Source: an uncultured Mucilaginibacter sp.
GTDB lineage: Bacteria; Bacteroidota; Bacteroidia; Sphingobacteriales; Sphingobacteriaceae
Length of the DNA stretch: 16,448 nt
Reading direction: 5' to 3'
Assembly (NCBI RefSeq): GCF_946481715.1
Contig: NZ_CAMLOV010000128.1
Span: 1-16,448, forward strand
Of this stretch, positions 7,525 through 15,901 are shown one piece after another. Below the pieces are notes generated by a model that worked only from the letters and a program-made list of their open reading frames with translations, searched no databases and had not been told where the DNA came from. A program made the position numbers and the translations under genes. Position 1 is the first letter of the stretch; every line of letters begins with the position of its first letter.

Positions 7525-9138
7525 TTATTCAATTGAGTCAACCGCTTTAATATCCATTATACGGTGTTCAAATTGGTCGGGGCTTTTGGATTTTGCTTTT
7601 ATACGCATTTTGTATACGTATATGGTATTTACCGAGTATTCCAATATTTTGGCAATGGTATCATTATCATTTATCCCCATCCTAATCAGCGCAAATATGC
7701 GCAGGTCGGTATTCAATACTTCGTGCTCCTGCGGCCATATCTGGTCTTTTTCTTCAAACTGCGAATTAAATACTGCTATAAAATTGGGGAATATCTTCAG
7801 GAAGATATGATCGAAACTGTGGTACAGTACCTCCCGCTCTTTTTTTATGTTGATGTTATTGATGATAAGCCTGATATCATCGTATTTTTTAATGGAAAGC
7901 TTGGTATCGACAGACATCTTCAGCTTTTCGAGCTTTAATATGTAACCGGATATGATCTTAAAGAACTGCCCAATATATTCTTCCTTAATGTGGGCATCTT
8001 CTATCAGTTTATAATTAACATGCTTTAGCTGAACATTTTTGTCCTCAATTATCCGCTCTTTATGCTTAAGCTTATCTAACTGTTTATAAATCATAATTAA
8101 AAACAGTATAACCAGGGATGCCAGCGCGGTGATGGCAAGCAGGTACATCAGTATCCTGTTCTTTTCGCTTTCGGTATGGTTAAGTTCTTCGGCGGCAACA
8201 AGCGGCAGTATGGCGCCAATCTGTATTTTACGCTGCCGTGCCCCATAAAAATCGGCATCGGCTTTGGCCAGTTGTATAAAGCTATAGGCATCCTTAATGT
8301 TGCCAGTTTTATATAGTTGCTCCGCCAGGGTAAAAAGTGCTACCGTTTCTTTGGTAGATGACTTAATATCGGCAATGGCCGACTGTATCAGGAAGGCTAT
8401 CCCCTCATCGCGCCGGTTTGAGTTTATATAGGTTTGACCCAGAGAGCAGGTTATCATGGCGCGCAGATGCATGGATATATGCACCCCGGGGCCTACCAAT
8501 TTACTCAACTCCTGCGAACCGTTATAATTATCATTAGCCCCAACGTGCCGCAGCCCCGAAAAATATATCCGGTCTACCGAGCCTATCTTGCTTAACTTAA
8601 TGGCCGAATCGATATAAGCATTACTTGCCCGCAGGTAATCAGGCGAAAAATATTTATCGCTATTGTACTTTGCCAGGTCGCTATTGCAACGGTACATAAT
8701 AAAGTAGTATTCCACCTTCATACTGTCATTAAGCAGTTTTGGGTTTACACGCCTCATGCAATCAAAGGTTTCCTTAAACATGCCGGATGAAAGCAAAATA
8801 AAACCGAGTTTGATCTGGCTGTAGTAAGCACGAGACATATCGTTCATGTTAATGCTAAGGCTTTTTAGCTTATTTACATATACGTAGGCCGAATCGTATT
8901 GGTAGGATTTATACTCGTCGTATAATTTAAGGCAGAGATCGTATTGAGCAGCATAGTTTATAGATGAGGCCTGCGCACGCTTTTGCATTAACTGATGTAT
9001 GCGCGCCTGTTTAGCCATATCGTAACCGTCTTTTTTGGCAATCTCGGCCTTTAGTTCGGCCAGCAAGTTGTCTTTATCCGCAGATAAAACGGGTAAAGCA
9101 CAAAACAACATGAAGCAACACAGTAAAAATACCTTCAT
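7525..9138 (-). CDS. SusR-like transmembrane transcriptional regulator (DUF6377-type architecture)
   Basis: The 537-residue protein has a signal peptide (about 1-20) and a periplasmic, mostly helical, TPR-like sensor region (about 21-325). One transmembrane segment follows at about 329-351 (MYLLAITALASLVILFLIMI), then a basic/acidic coiled-coil linker (about 352-385) and a cytoplasmic domain ending in a LuxR-like helix-turn-helix at about 488-516 (NDNDTIAKILEYSVNTIYVY). This is the plan of Bacteroides SusR, which activates starch genes when maltose is present; I recall the C-terminal family as DUF6377 but could not check. Its place between a GH31 enzyme gene and susC supports local control of this locus. 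The natural inducer is inferred to be a glucan oligosaccharide. Its start is separated from the GH31 terminator by about 185 bp, so it probably has its own promoter. Confidence 0.85.
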   Translation of the reverse strand: MKVFLLCCFMLFCALPVLSADKDNLLAELKAEIAKKDGYDMAKQARIHQLMQKRAQASSINYAAQYDLCLKLYDEYKSYQYDSAYVYVNKLKSLSINMNDMSRAYYSQIKLGFILLSSGMFKETFDCMRRVNPKLLNDSMKVEYYFIMYRCNSDLAKYNSDKYFSPDYLRASNAYIDSAIKLSKIGSVDRIYFSGLRHVGANDNYNGSQELSKLVGPGVHISMHLRAMITCSLGQTYINSNRRDEGIAFLIQSAIADIKSSTKETVALFTLAEQLYKTGNIKDAYSFIQLAKADADFYGARQRKIQIGAILPLVAAEELNHTESEKNRILMYLLAITALASLVILFLIMIYKQLDKLKHKERIIEDKNVQLKHVNYKLIEDAHIKEEYIGQFFKIISGYILKLEKLKMSVDTKLSIKKYDDIRLIINNINIKKEREVLYHSFDHIFLKIFPNFIAVFNSQFEEKDQIWPQEHEVLNTDLRIFALIRMGINDNDTIAKILEYSVNTIYVYKMRIKAKSKSPDQFEHRIMDIKAVDSIE

Positions 9139-9183
9139 AAATTGGTCTCAATAGCGGATTAAAGTTAATAACTAAAAATTAAA

Positions 9184-9227
9184 CCCTAAACAATTCACAG
9201 CCATTAGGGCTTTTTTGCAATAATGGC
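9184..9227 (-). promoter_or_regulatory. Two overlapping hairpins in the leader of the regulator gene
   Basis: In minus-strand order, GCCATTA and TAATGGC (9221-9227 and 9200-9206) can pair, or AAGCCCTAA and TTAGGGTTT (9204-9212 and 9181-9189) can pair, but not both, because they share 9204-9206. The second hairpin is followed by a T-rich stretch about 45-55 bases before the regulator ATG, so it could act as an attenuator. On the plus strand the same hairpin has a cleaner TTTTTT tail, but no plus-strand gene precedes it. Confidence 0.35.
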
Positions 9228-9323
9228 GGCCAGTTTTAGTATTCATTAACGACTCCTTAACATGGTGGTGTATGGGGTTTCGAATTTTACAATTGAGGGC
9301 TGCCTTTTGAACGCCGGAAACGC

Positions 9324-9354
9324 AAAAAGCCCGCAGTTTTTTTTAACTGCAGGC
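9324..9354 (-). terminator. Rho-independent terminator of the GH31 gene
   Basis: On the minus strand GCCTGCAGTT, a 6-base A loop and AACTGCGGGC form a 10-bp stem with one G-U pair, followed by TTTTT. It begins 28 bp after the GH31 stop codon. It separates the GH31 transcript from the regulator gene. Confidence 0.9.
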
Positions 9355-9382
9355 GGGGTTTTTATCAGATCAGTATATTTTC

Positions 9383-11845
9383 TTAGTAGGCAACCACAAT
9401 TTGGTTGTCGGTATTTTTAACAATAAGGCTCTTCACTTTTTCGCCTTCAACAGGGTTTGATAAGCCTGTTGGGTCGAACCGGGAAATAGGCACCATCAGC
9501 GCGCTGAAATCATCATCGGCCTTAAACGATTTGCCATTAAGTTTTACCGCAACAGCACCAAAACCATGCAATACAACCTTTATGTTATTGAATTTAGATT
9601 TCGCTGCGCCTTCGGGCTTGCCAAAGGTTACTGCTTTTTTTATGGCATCGTAAGTAATAACGCGTTTGTAATATTCGCCGTTCTCATAATCGTAACTGTC
9701 GCCATCATCCTCGTAGTAAACAAATTTGTTATTCACATCGCCTTTGTAAACATGTACGGTTAAGGTATCTGTCGGCTTTTCGGCAGTTGTTTGTATTAAC
9801 GATTGCATTGGGATTATACTGCTTTCTTTTACAAACACCGGCAGTTTGCTCATGCCCAGGTCGATATTAAGTTTGGCGTTGCCTTGTTGTATAGCGCCAT
9901 TGTACAGATCGTACCATTTACCTGCGGGGAAGTACGCTCTGCCAATTTGCGTTTGGCTATCAAACGGCAGTACCAGAAATGCCTGGCCAAACATATATTG
10001 GTTTTCGTAAGTACCGTTGTACACATTTTCATCATGCGTATAATCAATTGCCAAGGAACGCATAATGGGCTTGCCATTTTCCTTTGCCTCGTAAAACGAA
10101 GAATACAGGTACGGCAATAATTTATAGCGCAGGTTGATATAGTTACGGGTAATTTCCAATACTTCTTCGCCATAGGCCCATGGCTCGGATGATTTGGTAT
10201 TGATTTGCGTGTGGTTACGCATGTAAGGGTTAAATGCACCAATCTGCATCCAGCGGGCGTAAAGTTGCGCCGATGCACCGCCCGTAAAACCGCCAACATC
10301 CATACCCGTATAAGGTACACCGCTAAGCCCAAGGCTATTCATCAGGCGGATGCCTGCCATCATATGGCTGTCCTCAGCCCGGTTATCGCCCGTCCACATG
10401 GCTGCAAAGCGCTGTAAACCAGCATAACCCGAACGTGTCAACACGAACGGGCGTTTATTGCCACCCAACGCTGCACGGTACCCCTCGTAACTACTGCGGA
10501 TCATCTCCAGCCCGTAAACGTTATGAATTTGCAGGTGCGATGCGCCTTTGCCTTCATAATTGAAGAAAATGTTATCCGGCGCCTTCTGCCCCCACGTGCT
10601 AAACTCGTTCATATCGTTCCATATACCGCTAATGCCATCCGCTGCGTATGCTTTCAATTCCTTTGCCCAAAATTCGCGCCCTCTGGGGTTTGTGAAATCG
10701 GGGAAGTTGCACCAGCCAGGCCAAACCTGCCCGGTGTAGTTAGTGCTATCGGGATATTTGGCAAAAATGTTTTCAGCCAAGCCGCGGTCGTATACTCCAT
10801 AGCCTTTTTCTTCCTTCACCCCCGGATCAACAATAAGCGTTACTTTAAAGCCCATGTCTTTTAACTTTTTAGTAAGCGCGGGTGGGTCGGGGAAACGGCT
10901 TTTATCCCAGGTAAACACTTTGTATTTATCCATGTAGTGGATATCCAGCGTGATGCCATCGGCAGGTATCTTCTTCTCGCGCAAGGTGTTAGCCACACGG
11001 TAAACTTCGGTATCAGGGTAGTAACTGTAGCGGTTTTGCTGATAACCAAGGCTCCATAGCGGCGGCATTTTTATGCGGCCTGTAAGCCAGGTATATGATG
11101 CAATAACATCTGCCAGATGGGCGCTATACATAAAATAATAGTTCATCTCCCCGCCCTTGGCTGCGAAAGACGAAAAACGGTTGTTACTGGCTCCGAAGTT
11201 AAAATCCGATTGCCAGGTGTTATCCATAAATATCCCGTACTGTACATTATGATGCACGCCTATATAAAACGGAATGGTTGAATACAAAGGATCCTGCCCA
11301 GCCGAGTAGGCAAATACGTCGCTGTTCCAGTGGGTGTAAGCATTGCCGCGGCGGTCAAGTGGGCCGGTTTTTTCGCCCAGGCCTATAAAATGTTCGCCAT
11401 CCTGCATGTGTTTGTAGGTGGTTACATTCTCGGTTACCCAAGAGGTAGTTAAACCAGCTTCGTCCTGGTTTATTACCTCTCCGGCCAAGGTACTAAAGGT
11501 AATGGCATATGGGTTTTTCTTGATGTTTACCTTAAGTGAATCGGTTGTAAGGTTAATCTCGTTATCGTTTTGGGTAACTGTTACTTTGGTGGTTTGCGGT
11601 TTGGCAATAACAGCGTACGAGAAATCTTCTGCCAATTGTTGTTTATCCATACGCACCCTGATCACGTTTGGGCTATATACAGCAATCTTAATAAAAGCGT
11701 TTTCCGTTCTAATATCAACTTCCTGGTTGTTTACAGTTACGCCGGTAACTTTCCCAACCCTCTTTAGCAAGGTTTGGGCAGAACCCACTTGGGTAAAAAC
11801 GGCAAAAATTACAGCGAGGGCAACAAAACGGTTTACGATCTTCAT
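9383..11845 (-). CDS. Secreted glycoside hydrolase family 31 alpha-glucosidase
   Basis: This 820-residue enzyme should hydrolyse terminal alpha-linked glucose from oligosaccharides by a retaining mechanism. A signal peptide (about 1-23, ending GSA/Q) places it in the periplasm or beyond; there is no lipobox. An N-terminal beta-sandwich mutarotase-like domain (about 40-250) is followed by a (beta/alpha)8 barrel (about 255-590) and C-terminal beta domains, including a DUF5110-like part (about 690-760). The catalytic nucleophile is Asp411 in GIWNDMNEF and the acid/base is Asp487 in MWTGDN. MRNH at 542-545 fits the family. WNDMNE is typical of alpha-glucosidases; alpha-xylosidases of the family usually carry KxDFGE instead. 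The gene stands as a single-gene unit with its own terminator, upstream of the regulator. Linkage preference cannot be told from sequence. Confidence 0.95.
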   Translation of the reverse strand: MKIVNRFVALAVIFAVFTQVGSAQTLLKRVGKVTGVTVNNQEVDIRTENAFIKIAVYSPNVIRVRMDKQQLAEDFSYAVIAKPQTTKVTVTQNDNEINLTTDSLKVNIKKNPYAITFSTLAGEVINQDEAGLTTSWVTENVTTYKHMQDGEHFIGLGEKTGPLDRRGNAYTHWNSDVFAYSAGQDPLYSTIPFYIGVHHNVQYGIFMDNTWQSDFNFGASNNRFSSFAAKGGEMNYYFMYSAHLADVIASYTWLTGRIKMPPLWSLGYQQNRYSYYPDTEVYRVANTLREKKIPADGITLDIHYMDKYKVFTWDKSRFPDPPALTKKLKDMGFKVTLIVDPGVKEEKGYGVYDRGLAENIFAKYPDSTNYTGQVWPGWCNFPDFTNPRGREFWAKELKAYAADGISGIWNDMNEFSTWGQKAPDNIFFNYEGKGASHLQIHNVYGLEMIRSSYEGYRAALGGNKRPFVLTRSGYAGLQRFAAMWTGDNRAEDSHMMAGIRLMNSLGLSGVPYTGMDVGGFTGGASAQLYARWMQIGAFNPYMRNHTQINTKSSEPWAYGEEVLEITRNYINLRYKLLPYLYSSFYEAKENGKPIMRSLAIDYTHDENVYNGTYENQYMFGQAFLVLPFDSQTQIGRAYFPAGKWYDLYNGAIQQGNAKLNIDLGMSKLPVFVKESSIIPMQSLIQTTAEKPTDTLTVHVYKGDVNNKFVYYEDDGDSYDYENGEYYKRVITYDAIKKAVTFGKPEGAAKSKFNNIKVVLHGFGAVAVKLNGKSFKADDDFSALMVPISRFDPTGLSNPVEGEKVKSLIVKNTDNQIVVAY

Positions 11846-12004
11846 TCTTTTCAGGAAATAGTTTCAATACAATTGGTATCTGGCAGGTTAAACCCCCATT
11901 TTAAAAAGTACCCGGGACGAACCCTAAGCATTATTTATTTGCTGAAATTATAACACATTTAGCGTATGACGCACAGATATTAACCCCTTAATTTTTTTTA
12001 TAAC

Positions 12005-12043
12005 CCAAAAACCCTCTAATTATTAAAATTAGAGGGTTTTTGG
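12005..12043. terminator. Strong symmetrical terminator downstream of apt
   Basis: CCAAAAACCCTCTAATT (12005-12021) and its exact reverse complement (12027-12043) form a 17-bp perfect stem around ATTAA. A-tracts and T-tracts lie at the stem base, so it can work on either strand. It is about 58 bp past the apt stop and should insulate the PUL side from the apt operon. Confidence 0.9.
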
Positions 12044-12100
12044 CATTTAATTCGGGTAAAAATATAAGCCTCAATATAGATGGATATTATTCAAAAACCA

Positions 12101-12628
12101 TCAATAATTGGCAAGTACCATGATGTTATTACTGATGGGGGTGATTTTTTCCAGCCCGTTTAAAAAGCCAAGCCCAACTACGAAGGTAAAACCGGCTACT
12201 ACGCCGCCCATGTCCTGAATCAATTCGCTGGTGGCTGTAACCGTGCCGCCGGTGGCTAAAAGGTCATCATGGATAAGGATGTGGTCGCCTGGTTTAAAGG
12301 CATCGGTGTGGAGTTCGATGGTGGCGGTACCATATTCCAGTTCGTAAACTTTTTGTTTTACGGTATGAGGAAGTTTGCCCGCCTTACGCACCGGTATAAA
12401 GGGTACGCCCAGCTTAGTGGCCAGGGTTAGACCGAATAAAAACCCGCGGCTTTCCACACCGGCAATGGCATCTATCTTTATATCTTTCAGCCCCCCGGCA
12501 AAGGCATCTACAATACCTTGGCACAAAACAGGGTCCTTTAATATTGGTGTAATATCTTTAAAAATTATACCGGGTTTGGGGAAATCATGAATATCGCGGA
12601 TGGCGGCCTTTATCTGTTGTTGTATCAT
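12101..12628 (-). CDS. apt: Adenine phosphoribosyltransferase
   Basis: The enzyme makes AMP from adenine and PRPP in cytoplasmic purine salvage. The 175-residue product has the usual length. The PRPP-binding signature HILIHDDLLATGGT spans about 116-129. Other family motifs are FPKPGIIFKDITPIL (16-30), VESRGFLFG (58-66) and RKAGKLP (81-87). I chose the start at 12628 (MIQQQIKAAI), because an upstream ATG at 12658 would add ten residues not seen in the family. The gene follows the ComEA-like gene by 47 bp on the same strand and is probably cotranscribed with it; the strong terminator behind it closes the unit. Confidence 0.97.
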   Translation of the reverse strand: MIQQQIKAAIRDIHDFPKPGIIFKDITPILKDPVLCQGIVDAFAGGLKDIKIDAIAGVESRGFLFGLTLATKLGVPFIPVRKAGKLPHTVKQKVYELEYGTATIELHTDAFKPGDHILIHDDLLATGGTVTATSELIQDMGGVVAGFTFVVGLGFLNGLEKITPISNNIMVLANY

Positions 12629-12675
12629 TATAGGGTAAATATGTTCAATTTTACGCAAAAAATCTCCGTGAATTT

Positions 12676-13524
12676 CTATTTTACGGTTAAATAAGGGGCT
12701 ATTTTATTAACTATTTCCTCGTTTAAAATGGCAATGTTTTTTAGATCGGCTACCGCGGTGAAATCACCATGTTGTGTACGGTATTCAATAACAGCATTTA
12801 CCTGTTTGTAATCGAGATAGGGCATCAGCCGTAGTTTATCAAAAGTAACGGTGTTGATATTGATTTTCCGGATAAGCGAAGCATCAACTTTTACATTAGC
12901 TTTCAGGGCGGCGTATTTCAGCTCATCAAGCCCATACACCTCTTTTAATTGTCCCTTACTTATAAAGCCTCCCAGGCGCTCGCGGTAATAAATAATGCGT
13001 TTAGCAAATGCAGGGCCGATGCCTTCCAACGTGGTGAGCTTTGCCGAGTCTGCCGAGTTTAGTTCAATCACCATGTTTTTAACAGACTCACCCGGGATAT
13101 TTATATACGGAGACAGCGCCCTGTAATCCGCATTGCTTATGCCATATATCTTCTTCAGGTCCGCTGGTTTATAAAACCGCCCTCCTTTTGCTTCATAATT
13201 TTTAATGGTGGCAACCTGCTTATCGCTCAACCCAAGCATCTTCCATTTACCACCAGGCAGGTTGTTGGGGTCGAATTTGAAAAGTGTACGGGTGCCTGGC
13301 TCACCTTCTGCAGCATTGTTACCCGCAGCGGCATTCCCCGGGTTGGCTTTGTTGAGCTGCGCCAGCGCAGCATCAAACTCTTTGCTATTAATTGTATTAT
13401 CTTTGTGGTACCATTGAAAAATGTAGGGCGCCGCTAAAACTACAATTATCAAAAAAACCAGCACAAGCATACCGTTCCATTCTTTTTTGGTAAGGGACAG
13501 GTAGTTTTTTAGCCGGGCTTTCAT
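12676..13524 (-). CDS. Membrane-anchored ComEA-like triple helix-hairpin-helix protein
   Basis: The 282-residue protein has a short basic N terminus, one membrane segment (about 18-37, MLVLVFLIIVVLAAPYIF) and an Ala/Asn/Gly-rich linker. Three repeated helix-hairpin-helix units follow at about 86-142, 153-212 and 220-281. The middle unit is the most canonical, with IELNSADSAKLTTLEGIGPAFAKRII; the third starts ININTVTFDKL. ComEA proteins bind double-stranded DNA outside the cytoplasmic membrane during natural transformation, and most have one or two such units. In Bacteroidota three-unit versions are common and their role in uptake is largely assumed. No other competence gene is in view. It is first in a likely operon with apt and is divergent from the acyltransferase gene, with 60 bp between the starts. 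Confidence 0.88.
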   Translation of the reverse strand: MKARLKNYLSLTKKEWNGMLVLVFLIIVVLAAPYIFQWYHKDNTINSKEFDAALAQLNKANPGNAAAGNNAAEGEPGTRTLFKFDPNNLPGGKWKMLGLSDKQVATIKNYEAKGGRFYKPADLKKIYGISNADYRALSPYINIPGESVKNMVIELNSADSAKLTTLEGIGPAFAKRIIYYRERLGGFISKGQLKEVYGLDELKYAALKANVKVDASLIRKININTVTFDKLRLMPYLDYKQVNAVIEYRTQHGDFTAVADLKNIAILNEEIVNKIAPYLTVK

Positions 13525-13584
13525 ATCAATGCTTTACAAGCGTTAAAGTAATAATTTTACAATCATTTAATCCGTTTAAAAAGG

Positions 13585-15339
13585 ATGAAAGTTATAACCA
13601 CCGAGGAATTTGCCAAAGCAACTAAACTGGACAAACTAAAAATGCCCGGCTTGGCGGCCCTGCTGATGGAACTGATGAAGATAAACCAGGTGAACGACCT
13701 GTTTGCCCAGGCACAACCCAAGCAAGGCCCCGAATTTGTGGACGCCATTTTAAAGGGCTGTGGAATAGAAATAGATTTTGACGAGCGCGAACTGCGCAAC
13801 ATCCCCAAAACTGGTGCTTTTATTGCCATTGCCAACCATCCCTATGGTGGTATTGAAGGCATGGTACTGCTGAAAATGCTTTGCATGGTACGCCCCGATG
13901 CCAAACTGATGGCCAATTTCCTGCTGAAGAAAATACCAAACCTTGCCGATTACTTTATTGGGGTAAACCCTTTTGAGAATGTAGAGCACTCTTCCAGCAT
14001 AAGCGGTTTGAAAAATACGCTTGAATTGCTGGCAAATGGCACGCCTATAGGCATTTTCCCGGCCGGGGAGGTATCCACTTTCAAGATGGAGAAAAAAGAG
14101 GTTACCGACCGCCTGTGGCACCCGGTGGTGGGAAAGATCATTGCCAAATCTAAAGTGCCTGTGGTGCCAATATACTTCCACGGTAATAACGGACTGCTAT
14201 TTAATCTGCTGAGCCTCATACACCCTGCATTACGCACGGCAAAACTACCCTCCGAACTATTTAACAAGCAGGGGCACACCATTAAGCTGCGCATTGGTAA
14301 ACCTATAAAGGTTGCTGATATACCCGATAACGCTAACAGCGCCAAGGTGCTTAACTACCTGCGTGCAAAAACATATGCGCTTGGGGCTGGTTTGGACGAG
14401 GAGAAAAAGATCTTCAACCCCCGCAATTTATTCAAAATAAAAAAGCTGCCGGAAGCAATAGTACCCGAAACTACTGCAGAGAGGCTGGAAGCGGAAATTG
14501 CGCCCCTGCGAGACCACTATAAGGTATGGACGGAGAAGAACTACGAGGTGTTCATCGCCCCAACTTCGGCCATCCCATGCACTATACGCGAAATAGGCCG
14601 CCTGCGCGAGGTTACCTTCCGCGAGGTGGGTGAGGGTACGAATAAGGCTACTGACCTGGACGAGTACGATATTTACTACCACCACCTGTTCATATGGGAT
14701 TTTGAAGCGAAAATGATCGTTGGCGCTTACCGTATCGGCCTGGGCGACGAGATATTTTACAGCGTTGGCAAAAAGGGCTTTTATATTAACGAGCTGTTTA
14801 AGCTGAAAGAGCAGTTTACCCCCATATTAAAGAAGAGCCTGGAACTTGGCCGCTCGTGGATACGTAAGGAATACCAGCTAAAACCCCTGCCGCTCTTTTT
14901 GCTGTGGAAAGGCATCCTGAAATACCTGATGGATAACCCACGCTACCGTTACCTTATCGGCCCCGTTAGCATCAGTAATTCCTTCTCGCAGTTTTCCAAA
15001 TCGCTTATTGTGGATTACATCAACCGCAACCATTTCGACCACGAACTGGCGCAATATGTAAAACCCCGTAAAAAATTCAAGGTAAACTTTGAGAACATCG
15101 ATACCGACCTGCTAATGAGCGGCGGCGATAGCTTTAAAGGGCTTGATAACCTGATATCCGAAGTGGAAACCCATAACATGAAGGTACCCGTATTGCTTCG
15201 CCAGTACATCCAGCTCAACGCCAAAATTATCAGCTTCAACATCGACCCTAAATTTTCGGATTGCCTGGATGGGTTCCTGGTATTAGACCTGGAGAAAGTG
15301 CCGCAGGATATTTTGGAGAAGTTGGGGAAGAACCTGTAA
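13585..15339 (+). CDS. Bifunctional acyltransferase, PlsC-like plus GNAT/OlsB-like (OlsF/GlsF-type aminolipid synthase)
   Basis: Two domains are fused in 584 residues. The N-terminal part (about 60-270) is a PlsC/LPLAT-type O-acyltransferase with NHPYGGIEG (84-92) as the catalytic-histidine motif, IFPAGEVS (157-164) and VPVVPIYFHGN (191-201). The C-terminal part (about 310-500) is a hemolysin/OlsB-type N-acyltransferase of the GNAT fold (RLREVTFREVGEG at 339-351, AKMIVGAYRIG at 375-385, ELGRSWIRKEYQ at 420-431, IGPVSISNSF at 458-467). In OlsF of Serratia and Flavobacterium such a fusion makes ornithine lipid in two acylations; Bacteroides uses separate GlsB and GlsA for glycine lipid. This protein probably makes an ornithine or glycine lipid at the inner membrane; the amino acid cannot be told. 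A purine-rich AAAAAGG directly abuts the ATG, too close for a normal ribosome site. Confidence 0.85.
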   Translation: MKVITTEEFAKATKLDKLKMPGLAALLMELMKINQVNDLFAQAQPKQGPEFVDAILKGCGIEIDFDERELRNIPKTGAFIAIANHPYGGIEGMVLLKMLCMVRPDAKLMANFLLKKIPNLADYFIGVNPFENVEHSSSISGLKNTLELLANGTPIGIFPAGEVSTFKMEKKEVTDRLWHPVVGKIIAKSKVPVVPIYFHGNNGLLFNLLSLIHPALRTAKLPSELFNKQGHTIKLRIGKPIKVADIPDNANSAKVLNYLRAKTYALGAGLDEEKKIFNPRNLFKIKKLPEAIVPETTAERLEAEIAPLRDHYKVWTEKNYEVFIAPTSAIPCTIREIGRLREVTFREVGEGTNKATDLDEYDIYYHHLFIWDFEAKMIVGAYRIGLGDEIFYSVGKKGFYINELFKLKEQFTPILKKSLELGRSWIRKEYQLKPLPLFLLWKGILKYLMDNPRYRYLIGPVSISNSFSQFSKSLIVDYINRNHFDHELAQYVKPRKKFKVNFENIDTDLLMSGGDSFKGLDNLISEVETHNMKVPVLLRQYIQLNAKIISFNIDPKFSDCLDGFLVLDLEKVPQDILEKLGKNL

Positions 15340-15368
15340 CCGGGATTAAGCGAATTTTGCGATTTAAG

Positions 15369-15408
15369 GATTCTTTTGTTAGTGTCATTGCAATAACGCG
15401 AAGGAATC
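15369..15408. repeat. Imperfect inverted repeat resembling a degenerate interspersed palindromic element
   Basis: GATTCTTTTG (15369-15378) and CGAAGGAATC (15399-15408) can pair over 10 bp with two G-U pairs around a 20-base loop. The right half, 15384-15408, resembles the GTCATTGCGAGG...GAAGCAATC repeats scattered in many Bacteroidota genomes; this likeness is from memory. Neither side has a T-tract, so it is not a clear terminator for the convergent genes. Nothing else was recognised in 15340-15500. Confidence 0.3.
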
Positions 15409-15500
15409 AAAACTTGGTTTGTCCGTCCGATTATAGCGACGACACTGTTGCGGACAGAACGAGCAACTACTATCCACTACCCATTGATTTCAACCGGTGG

Positions 15501-15899
15501 TCAGTGATGCAAAAAAATCACAGGCAAAAATGGAAGGCCTATAACAGTATACAACAATACCATAGAAATTATTTTGTCCGATGCCTTTATGCTTTTTCCT
15601 CTAAGATCTGATGAGCCTCTTAACCATAACGAGTAATCTCTATCGTGGATTTTAAAAGTCAACTTCGCAAAGCAGTAATCTAAAAAAAGAAATATTGCAG
15701 GAGTAATTGGTGCCCAAAAGGCAAGCTGCAAATTCACATCACTTGTTGTATAAAACGTCAATAGCGATACTCCGGTTATCATCAATAGCAAAGCAACAAT
15801 CAGAGTAGGCTTGCTCCTTACCCATCCGTGTCCTTTGCTCTGCAACATTATAAAGTTCACACCCAGAAATCCGATTATGGCGACAATCTTTAAATCCAT
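15501..15899 (-). CDS. Small four-helix membrane protein of unknown function
   Basis: I do not recognise this protein. From the ATG at 15899 it has 132 residues (MDLKIVAIIGFL...). Four hydrophobic segments lie at about 4-18, 33-50, 60-75 and 108-127, separated by a basic loop (HGWVRSKP) and a polar stretch (FKIHDRDYSLWLRGSSDLRGKSIKASDK). The upstream gene's stop is 2 bases before this ATG, so the two are likely cotranscribed and translationally coupled. An alternative ATG at 15914 would add five residues and overlap the upstream gene by 13 bp. Base composition seems more AT-rich than its neighbours. It faces the acyltransferase gene tail to tail. Confidence 0.65.
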   Translation of the reverse strand: MDLKIVAIIGFLGVNFIMLQSKGHGWVRSKPTLIVALLLMITGVSLLTFYTTSDVNLQLAFWAPITPAIFLFLDYCFAKLTFKIHDRDYSLWLRGSSDLRGKSIKASDKIISMVLLYTVIGLPFLPVIFLHH

Positions 15900-15901
15900 C
15901 T

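Noticed and set aside
7564..7938. Plus-strand open frame antisense to the regulator helix-turn-helix
   Set aside because: The minus-strand regulator frame is intact and family-typical, so this is a shadow.
9850..10332. Minus-strand 160-codon frame within the GH31 gene
   Set aside because: It is another frame of the GH31 catalytic and C-terminal region, whose own frame has conserved catalytic motifs.
12629..12658. Upstream ATG extending apt by ten residues
   Set aside because: The added residues do not match the family N terminus, while the start at 12628 gives the normal length.
13750..14181. Minus-strand frames under the acyltransferase gene
   Set aside because: Antisense shadows of the PlsC-like domain, without start context or family features.
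15420..15456. TGTCCG/CGGACA hairpin as a terminator for the convergent genes
   Set aside because: Only a 6-bp stem with a 25-base loop and no T-tract on either side.
15261..15611. Plus-strand frame running from the acyltransferase end into the small membrane gene
   Set aside because: It begins in another frame inside the acyltransferase and ends antisense to the small membrane gene; composition is not coding-like.
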